Position numbers and translations under genes: made by a program. A stretch of DNA of 64,000 nucleotides. Origin: Pseudorhodoferax sp. Leaf274. GTDB taxonomy: Bacteria > Pseudomonadota > Gammaproteobacteria > Burkholderiales > Burkholderiaceae_C. Under the pieces are notes generated by a model. It searched no databases. It saw nothing but the letters and a program-made list of their open reading frames with translations, and was not told the DNA's origin. Below are positions 1 to 8,720 of this stretch, one piece after another. The stretch is taken from NCBI RefSeq assembly GCF_001422445.1, contig NZ_LMNA01000001.1, positions 65,116-129,115 on the forward strand. Reading direction: 5' to 3'. Each line of letters starts with the position of its first letter. Position 1 is the first letter of the stretch.

Positions 1-599
1 CGCGGCGTGTAGCACACGCCCTTCGGGTCGCCGGTCGTGCCCGAGGTGTAGCACAGGCCGCAGGGCGCGTTCTCGTCGGGCGTGGGCCAGTCGATGTCGG
101 CATCGGACTGGCGCGCGAGCAGTTCCTCGTAGTCCAGCACCTCGACCTGCGGGGCCGTCATCGCCGCCGTGCGGCTCAGCAGCACGAAGGTGGTCACGGT
201 CTGCAGCCCGGGCGCCGCCGCGGCCACCAGCGGCGCGAAGCTCGCATCGAAGCACAGCATGCGGTCGCCGCCGTGGTTGCAGATCCACACGAGCTGGTCC
301 ACCGTGAGGCGCGGGTTCAGCGTGTGGCACACCGCGCCGATGGCCATGCTGCCGTAGTACAGCTCCAGGTGGCGGTAGGTGTTCCAGGCCAGCGTGGCGA
401 CCTTGTCGCCGCGCGCGATGCCCAGCGCCTCCAGTGCGCGCGCCAGGCGGCAGACGCGTCGGTAGGTGTCGGCGTAGGTGGTGCGGTGCACGTCGCCTTC
501 CACGCGGCGCGAGACGATCTCCACCTGCGGGTGGTTGCGGGCGGCGTGTCGCAGCAGGTCGATCACGCGCAGCGGCATGGGCATGGGGTGTCCATCCAC
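1..599 (-). CDS. AMP-dependent acyl-CoA ligase, 3' end cut by window edge
   Basis: This is the N-terminal ~199 residues of an ANL-superfamily acyl-CoA synthetase, which adenylates a carboxylic acid and transfers it to CoA. The frame carries the usual opening (a RxTYADTYRR-type segment near residue 40, a GDKVATLAWN segment near 80) and the P-loop-like YTSGTTGDPKG motif starting near residue 184, just before the edge. I prefer the GTG start at 599 because GGAG lies 7 bases upstream; in-frame ATGs at 584 and 578 are alternatives. It is the last visible gene of a minus-strand run with the lyase, LeuCD and YrdC genes, so it may activate a product or substrate of that pathway. The exact acid cannot be told from this part. 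Confidence 0.85.
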   Translation of the reverse strand, partial: MDGHPMPMPLRVIDLLRHAARNHPQVEIVSRRVEGDVHRTTYADTYRRVCRLARALEALGIARGDKVATLAWNTYRHLELYYGSMAIGAVCHTLNPRLTVDQLVWICNHGGDRMLCFDASFAPLVAAAAPGLQTVTTFVLLSRTAAMTAPQVEVLDYEELLARQSDADIDWPTPDENAPCGLCYTSGTTGDPKGVCYTP

Positions 600-652
600 G
601 GCTTTTCTCCTGGAAGTTGGGGCGGGCGCAGGCGCTGGGCCTGCGCGGGTGC

Positions 653-1387
653 TCAGGCGACGTTGCTGAGCGCGAACTCGTTGACGTGGCCCGAGGGCAG
701 CGCCGCCATGCCGGGATCCTTGGGCAGCTCCACGCGGAACCAGCGCTGCAGCACGTCGGCGATCAGGTCGTAGCACGCGCCGTAGCGGATCACCTGCAGG
801 GTCTGGAAGTTGATCAGGGTGCCGGAGCGGCCATACGTGTGGTAGCGGCACAGGCCGTGGTCGACCTGGATGTCGGCGATGGCGCGCAATTCGGGCTGGA
901 CCTCCTCGATCGTGAAGCGCGAGCCCGTGCCCGAGATGTTGGCCGAAGAGCCGAACAGCGGCACCAGTTCCTCGCGCGAGATCCGCGTCAGCTCCTTGTG
1001 CAGCGGACCGGCGTTGAGCAGGTTGCCGATGGTGCCGCCGGCCGAGGAGGCCTTCAGCGCCTCGTCGCCGAGCTTGGCCAGCAGCGGGTGGTCGGGCCGG
1101 AAGGGGCCGATCACGCCGAGAGGCAGGTCGTAGTCGAGCACGATGGCCTCCACCATCTCCTGCGCGCGCTTGTCCAGCGTCATCAGGTCGCGCTGCATCA
1201 GCAGGTCGGCGGCCATGGCGTTGCGCTTGTGGCCGCCGCGCTGCTTGGTGTCGAAAATCTTCTGCAGCGGCGTCATGGACGCGCCACACATGGCGTAGCC
1301 GGTGTGCTGCGGCACGAGGGCGATGCCGCCGTTCTTGACGACGTCGATGATGCGCCGGGCGTCGCCGGCAATGTCGAGGGTGGGCAT
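653..1387 (-). CDS. Sua5/YrdC/YciO-family protein
   Basis: A 244-residue protein of the YrdC fold. Family members bind ATP, threonine and bicarbonate to make threonylcarbamoyl-AMP for tRNA t6A, or act as carbamoyl-adenylating domains. Seen here: a GGIALVPQHTGYAMCG segment (residues 20-35), a KRNAMA segment (54-59) like the family's K-x-R motif, and an SSANISG motif (147-153), the family signature. The ATG is preceded by AAGGAG at good spacing. It sits 43 bases downstream of leuD and just upstream of an acyl-CoA ligase, so it looks like a paralogue recruited to a metabolic operon rather than the housekeeping tRNA enzyme. Its substrate is unknown. Confidence 0.75.
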   Translation of the reverse strand: MPTLDIAGDARRIIDVVKNGGIALVPQHTGYAMCGASMTPLQKIFDTKQRGGHKRNAMAADLLMQRDLMTLDKRAQEMVEAIVLDYDLPLGVIGPFRPDHPLLAKLGDEALKASSAGGTIGNLLNAGPLHKELTRISREELVPLFGSSANISGTGSRFTIEEVQPELRAIADIQVDHGLCRYHTYGRSGTLINFQTLQVIRYGACYDLIADVLQRWFRVELPKDPGMAALPSGHVNEFALSNVA

Positions 1388-1430
1388 GGTGGGTCTCCTT
1401 GGGGTGGGTTGGAAAACGTTCGGATGAGGG

Positions 1431-2048
1431 TCAGCGGCGCACGGGGCGCCAGGCCCAGGGGCGCTGGACGCGGTCGCGCTCCTGCCACGCGCGAATCGCC
1501 GCGTCGTCGCGCAGTGTCAGACCGATGGCGTCCAGGCCGCTGAGCAGGCCTTCGCGGCGCATCGCATCGATGGCGAAAGGCTGTGCCGCACCGATGCCGG
1601 TATGGATCAGCCGGGACTGCAGGTCGACGGTCAGCGGTGCGCCGTCGGCGCAGTGCGCAGCAAGCGCCTCGATCCGCGCCATCGGCAAGCGGATCGGCAG
1701 CACACCGTTCTGGAAGCAATTGGAAAAGAAGATGTCGCCGTAGCTGGGCGCGATGACGGCCCGGATCCCCAGGCACATCAGGGCCCAGACGGCGCCCTCC
1801 CGCGAAGACCCGCAGCCGAAGTTGTCGCCGGCCAGCAGGAAGGGCGCGTGCTGGAAGCGCGCGGCGTTCAGGATGCAGTCGGGCTCGGGGCTGCCGTCCG
1901 GTCGGTAGCGCAGCGATTCGAATGCGTACGGGCCGAGCTGGTCCTTCGGCAGGCTGGTCAGGCGCTCGATGCGCACGATGAGGTCGGTGTCGACGTTCGC
2001 CCGCAGGAAAGGCACTGCGGGGCCGGTGACGGTGGTGAAGGCTTGCAT
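1431..2048 (-). CDS. leuD: LeuD-type dehydratase small subunit (aconitase swivel domain)
   Basis: A 205-residue aconitase-superfamily swivel domain, the usual length for 3-isopropylmalate dehydratase small subunits. The family hallmark FGCGSSREGA is present near residues 98-107, as are NVDTDLI near the N-terminus and a YGDIFFSNCFQNG segment. It pairs with the large subunit encoded 15 bases upstream. No leuA or leuB is nearby and the partners are a lyase and an acyl-CoA ligase, so I infer a catabolic hydro-lyase or isomerase rather than the leucine biosynthetic enzyme. The family assignment is firm and the substrate is not. Confidence 0.85.
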   Translation of the reverse strand: MQAFTTVTGPAVPFLRANVDTDLIVRIERLTSLPKDQLGPYAFESLRYRPDGSPEPDCILNAARFQHAPFLLAGDNFGCGSSREGAVWALMCLGIRAVIAPSYGDIFFSNCFQNGVLPIRLPMARIEALAAHCADGAPLTVDLQSRLIHTGIGAAQPFAIDAMRREGLLSGLDAIGLTLRDDAAIRAWQERDRVQRPWAWRPVRR

Positions 2049-2063
2049 GGTGTTGTGGTTCGA

Positions 2064-3464
2064 TCAGGCGAGGCTGCGCACATCGCACAGGTGGCCGGTC
2101 ACGGCCGCCGCCGCCGCCATCGCGGGGCTCGCCAGGTGGGTGCGCGCCTGTGGCCCCTGGCGGCCGACGAAGTTGCGGTTCGATGTGGAGACGCAGCGCG
2201 CCATGGGCGGCACCTGCTCGCCATTGGCCGCGACGCACATGCCGCAGCCGGGCTCGCGCCATTCGAAGCCGGCCGCGGCGAACACCGCGTGCAGGCCCTC
2301 GGCCTCGGCGGCGCGCTTGACGTCCTCCGAGCCGGGCACGACCCAGGCGCGCACCTGGGGGGCGACCCGGCGGCCGCGCGCGATGTCGGCAGCGGCGCGC
2401 AGGTCGGACAGGCGCGCGTTCGTGCACGAGCCGATGAAGACCCAGTCGACCGGCGTGCCGGCGATGGGTGCGCCCGCCTCCAGGCCCATGTAGTCCAGAG
2501 CCTGGGCGATGGCGTCGGCGCCCTGCACGGTTGCGTCCCGTGGGTCGGGGGTCCGCGCGTCGATGGCGATCGCATGCTCGGGGCTGGTGCCCCAGGTCAC
2601 CGTGGGCGCGACCGTGCGGGCGTCGATGTGCACCTCGCGGTCGAACACGGCGTCCGCATCGGTCCGCAGTGCGCGCCAGGCGGCGACCGCGGCCTCGAAG
2701 TCGGCGCCCTGCGGCGCGAAGCGGCGGCCCTTGACGTAGGCGAAGGTGCGCTCGTCCGGCGCGATCACGCCAGAGCGGGCGCCGAGTTCGACCGTCAGGT
2801 TGCACAGCGTCAACCGCGCCTCGACCTCGAGCGCCTCGACGGTCGAGCCCGCGTACTCGACGGCATGGCCCACACCGGCGTTGGCACCCAGCAGGCCGAT
2901 GATGTGCAGCGCCAGATCCTTGGCCGTCACGCCGGGCGCCAGCGCGCCCTCGCAGCGGATGCGCATGTGTTTGGGCCGTTGCAGGCGCAGGGTCTGCGTG
3001 GCCAGCGCATGCGTGCTTTCGCTGGACCCCACACCGAGTGCCAGCGCGCCCAGCGCACCGTTGGTGCAGGTGTGGCTGTCGCCACAGACCATGGTCAGTC
3101 CGGGCAGCACGATGCCCTGCTCGGGTCCCATCACATGGACGATGCCCTGCCCCAACTGGCCAACGTCAAAGAGCCGGATGCCGAAGCGCTGTGCGCCCTG
3201 CCGCAACGCCGACCAGAGCCTGCCTCCCGGCACATAGGTGGTGCCGTCACGCCCGGGTCGGGTGGAGACGGCGTGGTCCGGCGTCGCGAACACGAGATCG
3301 GGGTCGTGCACGGCCAGGCCCTGCTCCGCCATGTCCGCCAGCGAGGCGGAGCCGGACAGGTCGTGCAGCAGGTGCCGGTCGATGTGCAGCAGTGCCCAGC
3401 CATCGCCGAGGTCGCGCACCACATGCGCGTCCCAGATCTTCTCGAAGAGAGTGCGGCCGGCCAT
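2064..3464 (-). CDS. leuC: LeuC-type dehydratase large subunit (4Fe-4S aconitase family)
   Basis: A 466-residue aconitase-family large subunit, the same length as typical bacterial LeuC. The three [4Fe-4S] ligands are present: Cys347 in GSCTNARL, and Cys407 and Cys410 in GCGMC. Other family blocks seen are VCGDSHTCTNGALGALALG and the C-terminal STSNRNFVGRQG. With the small subunit it should interconvert a hydroxy-diacid through a dehydrated intermediate. It starts 3 bases after the stop of the upstream lyase gene, so translation is likely coupled. Divergence at the C-terminal end (HLCDVRSLA) and the lyase neighbour favour a substrate other than isopropylmalate; methylcitrate, dimethylmaleate or citramalate-type acids are possible. 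Confidence 0.85.
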   Translation of the reverse strand: MAGRTLFEKIWDAHVVRDLGDGWALLHIDRHLLHDLSGSASLADMAEQGLAVHDPDLVFATPDHAVSTRPGRDGTTYVPGGRLWSALRQGAQRFGIRLFDVGQLGQGIVHVMGPEQGIVLPGLTMVCGDSHTCTNGALGALALGVGSSESTHALATQTLRLQRPKHMRIRCEGALAPGVTAKDLALHIIGLLGANAGVGHAVEYAGSTVEALEVEARLTLCNLTVELGARSGVIAPDERTFAYVKGRRFAPQGADFEAAVAAWRALRTDADAVFDREVHIDARTVAPTVTWGTSPEHAIAIDARTPDPRDATVQGADAIAQALDYMGLEAGAPIAGTPVDWVFIGSCTNARLSDLRAAADIARGRRVAPQVRAWVVPGSEDVKRAAEAEGLHAVFAAAGFEWREPGCGMCVAANGEQVPPMARCVSTSNRNFVGRQGPQARTHLASPAMAAAAAVTGHLCDVRSLA

Positions 3465-3467
3465 GGC

Positions 3468-4394
3468 TCACTTGCCGCCAGCTTGCGTGCCGAGCGCCGG
3501 CACCGTGGTGTCGATCGCGCTGGCGCCCGCATCGAAGCGGCGGCGCAAGGCGTCCCAGTCGTCGGCGCCGAAACGCTGGAAGGTGGCGCCCACGCTGGCC
3601 GCAACCGGCGGCACGGTGCCGGTCGACCGCAGCGCCGCGAGCGCGGCGTCTCCGGCCTCGATGGCGGCGCTGATGAGCAGGCCCGGCACGATGGCCAGCT
3701 TGTAGCCCATGGACTCCGCCACCGCGGTATCGAACACCGGCGTGCGCCCGCCGCCGACGATGTTGAGCAGGCAGGCACCGCGCACCCTGCGCGGCACGCG
3801 CTCCACCTCATCCAGGGTCTGCGGCGCTTCGACGAAGGCGATGTCGGCGCCGACGTCGAGTGCGGCGTTCGCGCGGTCGATGGCCTCGTCCAGCCCGAGC
3901 ATGGCCCGGGCGTCGGTGCGCGCGATGATGAGGAATTCCCCGGAGCGGCGCGCCTCGACCGCGGCGCGGATCTTGGAGACGAACTCGGCACGCGAAACCA
4001 CCTGCTTGCCTTCCAGGTGGCCGCAGCGCTTGGGCGCCACCTGGTCCTCGATGTGGATCGCCGCCACGCCGCGGGCCTCGTACTCGCGCACCGTGCGCGT
4101 GATGTTCAGCTCGTTGCCGTAGCCGGTGTCCGCGTCGGCGATGACCGGCACGGGGACGGAGCGCGCCATCACGCCGGCGTTGTCGGCCATCTCGGTCTGC
4201 GTCAGCAGGCCGAAGTCCGGAAAGCCACGCGCCATGGCCGTGCCCGCGCCAGTCATGTAGACCGCGCGGAAGCCGGCCTGGGCGACCAGCCTGGCGCCGA
4301 TGCCGTCGTAGGCGCCAGGGGCCACGGTCAGGCCGGGCGAGGCCAGCATGTCCCGCAGCGAGGGCACCCGATGGAGATATTGTCTTGTGTTCAT
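3468..4394 (-). CDS. Isocitrate lyase/PEP mutase family carbon-carbon lyase
   Basis: A 308-residue TIM-barrel lyase of the PrpB/dimethylmalate lyase/oxaloacetate decarboxylase group. The metal-binding DADTGYG motif is at residues 87-93 and the catalytic-loop signature KRCGH at 122-126. The sequence fits methylisocitrate lyase or 2,3-dimethylmalate lyase, which split a substituted malate or isocitrate into pyruvate plus an acid. I choose ATG 4394 (MNTRQYLH); an in-frame TTG at 4415 would add seven Lys/Tyr-rich residues. It is the first gene of the minus-strand cluster, and the AT-rich 4395-4425 region is a plausible promoter. It feeds directly into the LeuCD-type pair. Confidence 0.85.
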   Translation of the reverse strand: MNTRQYLHRVPSLRDMLASPGLTVAPGAYDGIGARLVAQAGFRAVYMTGAGTAMARGFPDFGLLTQTEMADNAGVMARSVPVPVIADADTGYGNELNITRTVREYEARGVAAIHIEDQVAPKRCGHLEGKQVVSRAEFVSKIRAAVEARRSGEFLIIARTDARAMLGLDEAIDRANAALDVGADIAFVEAPQTLDEVERVPRRVRGACLLNIVGGGRTPVFDTAVAESMGYKLAIVPGLLISAAIEAGDAALAALRSTGTVPPVAASVGATFQRFGADDWDALRRRFDAGASAIDTTVPALGTQAGGK

Positions 4395-4519
4395 GTGTTT
4401 ATATTTTAAATACAACTAAATCAGGAACACAAGGTGTTGGCATGCTGGTGGAAACCCTCGACGCCCAACGACCAGTGGTCGGCCGTGGTTGCACTGGAGG
4501 TGGTCGGCAAGCTGCAACG

Positions 4520-5084
4520 TCCTACCGCCTGCTGGTACACGGGGCCCGGGGAGGTGTCGGCCACGCTTGGCGCGGTTCGGCCAGCATCTGGGCGCCGATG
4601 TCACCGCCACCGATCCAGAGCAGATCGCGGCGCTGGCCGCATTGGGCATCCACACGGTGAGCACGCGGCCCGACTTTCGCGACGCCGTGCTCATCACACC
4701 GACGGGCGCTAAGCCGGCGTCGTTGTCGATCCGGACGGCCGGGATGTCTTCGACGAATCCATGCGGGCTGTGGCCTGGAGCGGCCGGCTGCTGGTGCTGG
4801 GCTTCGCCAGTGGCCCCATCGCAGGTCTGGCCACCAACCGGGCAGTGATCGAGGGCCTTTCCATCCTAGGTGTGCGAGCCGGCGAGTACCGGCGCCGCGA
4901 CCCAGCGCAGCGCGCAGGGGTATTTGCGCGCGTGGGTGTATTGGCCAACCTGGGCGCGCTGCGGCCGTTGATCGGCCGCACCTAAGCGCTTGGCGAGGCC
5001 GTGCAGACGCTGAGTGCGTTGGAAGGCCGCGGGGTGCCCCGTACCGCGGACATACAACACGCTGCGGCAGTTGGTCGATTCTGA
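4520..5084 (+). pseudogene. Quinone-oxidoreductase (MDR family) remnant
   Basis: A decayed medium-chain dehydrogenase/reductase gene spread over three frames. Frame 2 holds the nucleotide-binding motif LLVHGARGGVGHA at about 4526-4566. Frame 1 then gives RFGQHLGADVTATDPEQ and following residues to about 4712. Frame 3 carries VVDPDGRDVFDESMRAVAWSG, then LLVLGFASGPIA and GVRAGEYRRRDP. An in-frame TAA at 4983 is followed by LGEAVQTLSALEGRGVP, the usual C-terminal end. At least two frameshifts plus one stop make it non-functional, and the N-terminal catalytic domain is missing. Confidence 0.7.
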
Positions 5085-5356
5085 CGATTCGGGTTGAAAA
5101 AGCACGTGATCAGGCGAGCGCTGACCCGCGCAGGTAAGGGACGTGGCGTCCGGCAGGGGCCTTTCCGGGATTTCTGTTTAGGACAACACGGAGGCAACTT
5201 GGTCGACCGCGAAGCGCCCTCTACAGCCCGTCGCCTCGCAGGCCTGAACGGCGGCTGTGCAGCAGTTGTAGGCGCTGCCACCTGCGAAGCGAACCAACGG
5301 TCTGTGCCAGTCTGCGGACGTACGGCCTAAGCAATTCGCGCAGCTCGGATGACCGC
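5085..5356. other. Spacer without a recognisable gene
   Basis: Between the oxidoreductase remnant and the truncated phosphonoacetaldehyde hydrolase I find no frame with family resemblance, no clear promoter and no repeat. It is probably the junction left by the deletion that removed the N-terminus of the downstream gene. Confidence 0.4.
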
Positions 5357-6025
5357 ATGGGAGTGCACTGCCACCGTTTAGTTCTTCATGGCGAGGCGGC
5401 GCAGTGGCAGGCCCGACATGGGCAGCCCATGGGCGATGCCGATGTGGACCGGCTCTACGAGGTCTTCACGCCCTTGAACGCGGCCGTGGTGCCGGACTTC
5501 GCGGACTTCATTCCCGGCGTGCTGCAGACCATCGCCGCCATCCGCGGGCGCGGCCTCAAGGTCGGCTCGACCACGGGCTACAACCGGCCCATCATGGAGG
5601 TGGTGACGGCCATCGCCGCCCGCGCCGGCTTCGTGCCCGACAGCCTGGTGTGCGCCGGGGACCTGGCCACCGGACGCCCCACACCGCTGATGATGTGGCG
5701 CAGTTTCGCCAACCTGGGCATCTGCTGCCCGTGGACCGTGGTCAAGGTGGACGACACGGAGGTGGGCATCGAGGAAGGCCTCAACGCCGGCAGCTGGACC
5801 GTGGGCGTAAGCGTGAGCGGCAACGCCATGGGCTTGACACTGGCCGAGTGGCAGGCTCTCTCGCCTGCCGCGCAGGCCGAGCGCCGCGCCGCCGCCAGCG
5901 CCAAGTTGCGGGACGCGGGCGCGCACTACGTGATCGACTCGGTAGCGGACTTGCTGCCGGTGCTGGATGCGCTCTCGCAAAGGCTGGCGAGGGGCGAGCG
6001 TCCTGTCCAGCCTTGGAGAGCATAG
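5357..6025 (+). pseudogene. phnX: N-terminally truncated phosphonoacetaldehyde hydrolase
   Basis: The frame matches the C-terminal four fifths of PhnX, a HAD-superfamily enzyme that cleaves phosphonoacetaldehyde to acetaldehyde and phosphate. Homology begins abruptly near AAQWQARHG and includes the cap segment DADVDRLYEVF, the HAD motif II region GSTTGYNRPIM and the metal-binding DDTEVGIEEGLNAG. The usual N-terminal ~50 residues, with the DxAGTxxD nucleophile motif and the cap lysine that forms the Schiff base, are absent, and the first residues look random. The stated start is therefore arbitrary. An intact frame of this length suggests recent decay. No other phosphonate gene is nearby. Confidence 0.75.
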
Positions 6026-6170
6026 ACCGAGCGCCTTTCTGGCCCCTCGCAAAGGCACGTGTGGGAATGTTCCAGGCTGGCCAATGCATGAAGGCGTGAC
6101 GGGCTTGGAGTCTGGATCTCCGTGATGATCGCGCGCAGCCTGGCGGTGGGTATGCACAATCGTCGGCTGC

Positions 6171-8657
6171 ATGTATCCCGACCTCCACCTTGCGGTCACA
6201 AACGGCCGACGTTTCTTCGCTCAGCTGGCGCTGCTGCTTTGGCTCACCGTTGGCTCGACGGAGCTGTTGGCGCAAGGTACGCCACCTATGGCCCGGCCTA
6301 TGCCATCCGCCGCGCCAAGCCCCGTGGCGGTGTCGGACATCCTGGCCCGCGCGGACGAAGACCAGCAGCGTGTCGACCGGGCCAGGCAACTGTTGCAGGC
6401 ACCGGACCCGGCAGAGCGATTGGGTCGCGCACTGGACGCGATCACACGGCCGGTGGACGCCAAGCTCAACACGACGGCCGGCGGCGCCTTGCGCACGCTA
6501 CCGGTCATGCGTCTGGAGAGCTTGTCGCGCCACTGGGAATTCGACGACCGGCGCTTTGCCGACTGGGAGGCGCAGGCCAGGCATGCACTGGCTCCGTACG
6601 GCGACGCGGCGCTGCAACTCGCACAGCGCCGCGCGGCCTGGTCGGCCACGCGCGCTGCGGGCTTGCTTGACGGCCTGCCGCCGGCTCTGTCCTTCCGCGT
6701 GGACGCTATGCTGGGGCAGATCGACACAACCGAAGCAGCACTTGGCGTTGCGCTGGCGCGCCAGCTCGACCTGACCCAGCGCGCCAGCGAACTCAAGGCC
6801 CGCATCCACGCCGGTAGCAACGATGTCGCGGCTGCCATTGAGGACCTCGACCGGCGGCTGCTGCAGACCGACGTCCCGCCGCTGTGGCAGGGCCTGGGGC
6901 CGAGCGCCGGAACGCAGGCAGCCTGGAAGGAAGTGGAGCGGGGCCTGCAGGTCGAGCGTCAGTTCGCCGTGGACTACCACGCTGCGGACACCGGGAACCA
7001 GCAGGCGCTGCGGGTCGTGCAGCTACTGATGTTGCCACTGGTCCTGTGGCTGGCGGTGCGCAGCAAGCGCACGGCCGTCGACGCTGCACCGCCCGAGCGC
7101 ATGGCCCGCGCTTTGCGTCGTCCGTTGTCGGCCTGGCTGCTCCTGTCCATGTTGGCCGTGCTGGTGCTCGAACCTGACGCGCCCCTGCTGGTCCAAGAGG
7201 TCGCTCTGGTTCTTGCACTGGTGCCCGTGTTGCGTCTGCTGCCCGCCGGAACGCTGCGGGCGCTGGGCGCGTGGCCAATCGGCGCCATCGCCCTGTACGC
7301 GCTGGATCGCACCGGGGTGGCCGCCGTCGCCGATCCCGCTCTTTACCGACTGTTCCTGCTCGTGCTCAACGCCATGGCCCTGGGGCTGACCGTGTGGCTG
7401 CTGCGCAGGCCAGTCTCGCAGGCGCCGGCACTGCCGGCACCGGACGGCATGCTGCAACGCGCCGCGCGCCCCGCAGGCTGGACCGCCCTCACGCTGTTGG
7501 TGGTTGCGGCGGCCTGCAATGTCGCGGGCAATGTCTCGCTGGCGGAGATGCTCACCAGCGGCGTGATCGACAGTGGCTACATGGCCCTGCTGCTGTATGC
7601 CGCGGTGACCGCCTGCATGGGCATCGTGCGTGCGCTTCTGGGCCAGCCAGAGCTTGCCAACCGCCGGTTGGTGCGCCAGCACGAGCCCGTGCTGCTGACC
7701 ATCTTCACGCGCTTGCTGCTGTTGGGCGCTGCACTGGGATGGCTGCTCTACACCATGGACCGCTTCCGTGTGCTGCGTCCGCTGCACAGCGTTGGTGCCA
7801 AGGTGCTGGACTTGGGCATCGAGGTCGGCCAGGTGTCCGTCCACCTGGGTAGCGTGCTGGTGTTCGCCGTCTCCATCTGGCTGGCCTACTGGGCAGCGCG
7901 CGCGGTGCGGCGCGTGCTGCGGGACGAGCTGCCAGGCAATGCCGGACTTCCCCGCGGCGCCGGCAACAGCATCGCTTCGCTGAGTTACTACGGCGTGCTG
8001 CTGCTTGGCGCGCTGGTCGCGCTTTCGGCGGCGGGCTTTCAGGTCGGTCAGCTCGCGCTGGTTTTCGGCGCGCTGGGCGTGGGCATCGGCTTCGGACTGC
8101 AGAATGTGGTCAACAACTTTGTCTCGGGCCTCGTGCTGATGTTCGAGCGGCCCATTCAGCCCGGCGACATGGTCGAAGTGGGCACCACCGCCGGCACCGT
8201 GCGCGAGATCGGCCTGCGCGCCACCACCATCCACACCTACGACGGCGCCGATGTGGTGGTGCCCAACGGGCTGCTCTTGAGCGGCAACCTCACGAACTGG
8301 ACCATGTTCGACCGCAGCCGGCGGTTCGAGGTGGCGGTCAGCGCGGCCTACAGCTCCGACCCCGCCCAGGTATTGGCACTGCTCGAAGCAACGGCACGCG
8401 CCACACCCGGCATTGCTGCGCAGCCAGCGCCCTTCGCGCAGCTGACGGGCTATGGCGACAGCGCGCTGAACTTCGTGCTGCGCGCCTGGACGGCCGATGC
8501 GGGCACCTGGGGCACGCTGCGAAGCGACCTGTACGCACGCACGCTGGCGGCCATGCAGGCGGCCGGCATCCCTATCCCGTTCAACCAGCTCGACGTGCAC
8601 CTGCGGGGCGCGCCAGAGCCGCCAGAAACCAGCGCCCGTGGCAGGACTGCAACGTAG
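6171..8657 (+). CDS. Large MscS-family mechanosensitive channel
   Basis: An 828-residue inner-membrane channel. An N-terminal signal-like segment (to about residue 35) precedes a helical, Ala/Arg-rich periplasmic region to about residue 280. Roughly ten hydrophobic segments follow, then the conserved MscS pore helix and beta domain: GFGLQNVVNNFVSGLVLMFE followed by RPIQPGDMVEVG. After this comes the cytoplasmic cage, with VVVPNGLLLSGNLTNW. Length and layout match the MscK/YbdG-like group with extra transmembrane helices. Such channels release solutes on hypo-osmotic shock. It stands alone on the plus strand, so its trigger and any ligand cannot be read from context. Confidence 0.85.
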   Translation: MYPDLHLAVTNGRRFFAQLALLLWLTVGSTELLAQGTPPMARPMPSAAPSPVAVSDILARADEDQQRVDRARQLLQAPDPAERLGRALDAITRPVDAKLNTTAGGALRTLPVMRLESLSRHWEFDDRRFADWEAQARHALAPYGDAALQLAQRRAAWSATRAAGLLDGLPPALSFRVDAMLGQIDTTEAALGVALARQLDLTQRASELKARIHAGSNDVAAAIEDLDRRLLQTDVPPLWQGLGPSAGTQAAWKEVERGLQVERQFAVDYHAADTGNQQALRVVQLLMLPLVLWLAVRSKRTAVDAAPPERMARALRRPLSAWLLLSMLAVLVLEPDAPLLVQEVALVLALVPVLRLLPAGTLRALGAWPIGAIALYALDRTGVAAVADPALYRLFLLVLNAMALGLTVWLLRRPVSQAPALPAPDGMLQRAARPAGWTALTLLVVAAACNVAGNVSLAEMLTSGVIDSGYMALLLYAAVTACMGIVRALLGQPELANRRLVRQHEPVLLTIFTRLLLLGAALGWLLYTMDRFRVLRPLHSVGAKVLDLGIEVGQVSVHLGSVLVFAVSIWLAYWAARAVRRVLRDELPGNAGLPRGAGNSIASLSYYGVLLLGALVALSAAGFQVGQLALVFGALGVGIGFGLQNVVNNFVSGLVLMFERPIQPGDMVEVGTTAGTVREIGLRATTIHTYDGADVVVPNGLLLSGNLTNWTMFDRSRRFEVAVSAAYSSDPAQVLALLEATARATPGIAAQPAPFAQLTGYGDSALNFVLRAWTADAGTWGTLRSDLYARTLAAMQAAGIPIPFNQLDVHLRGAPEPPETSARGRTAT

Positions 8658-8720
8658 TCCTAGTCCTACCAGCTGGCACCCGAGCCCGTGGCATCATTTT
8701 CTTGAGAAGGGAGTAAGGGC

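Noticed and set aside
1431-3464. Leucine biosynthesis operon
   Set aside because: LeuC and LeuD homologues are present, but leuA, leuB and their usual neighbours are not. The lyase, YrdC and ligase partners fit a catabolic cluster better.
1602-4409. A 935-codon open frame on the plus strand
   Set aside because: It is antisense to the lyase and LeuCD genes, has an Ala/Gly/Arg/His-rich translation without any family match, and is an artefact of high GC third positions.
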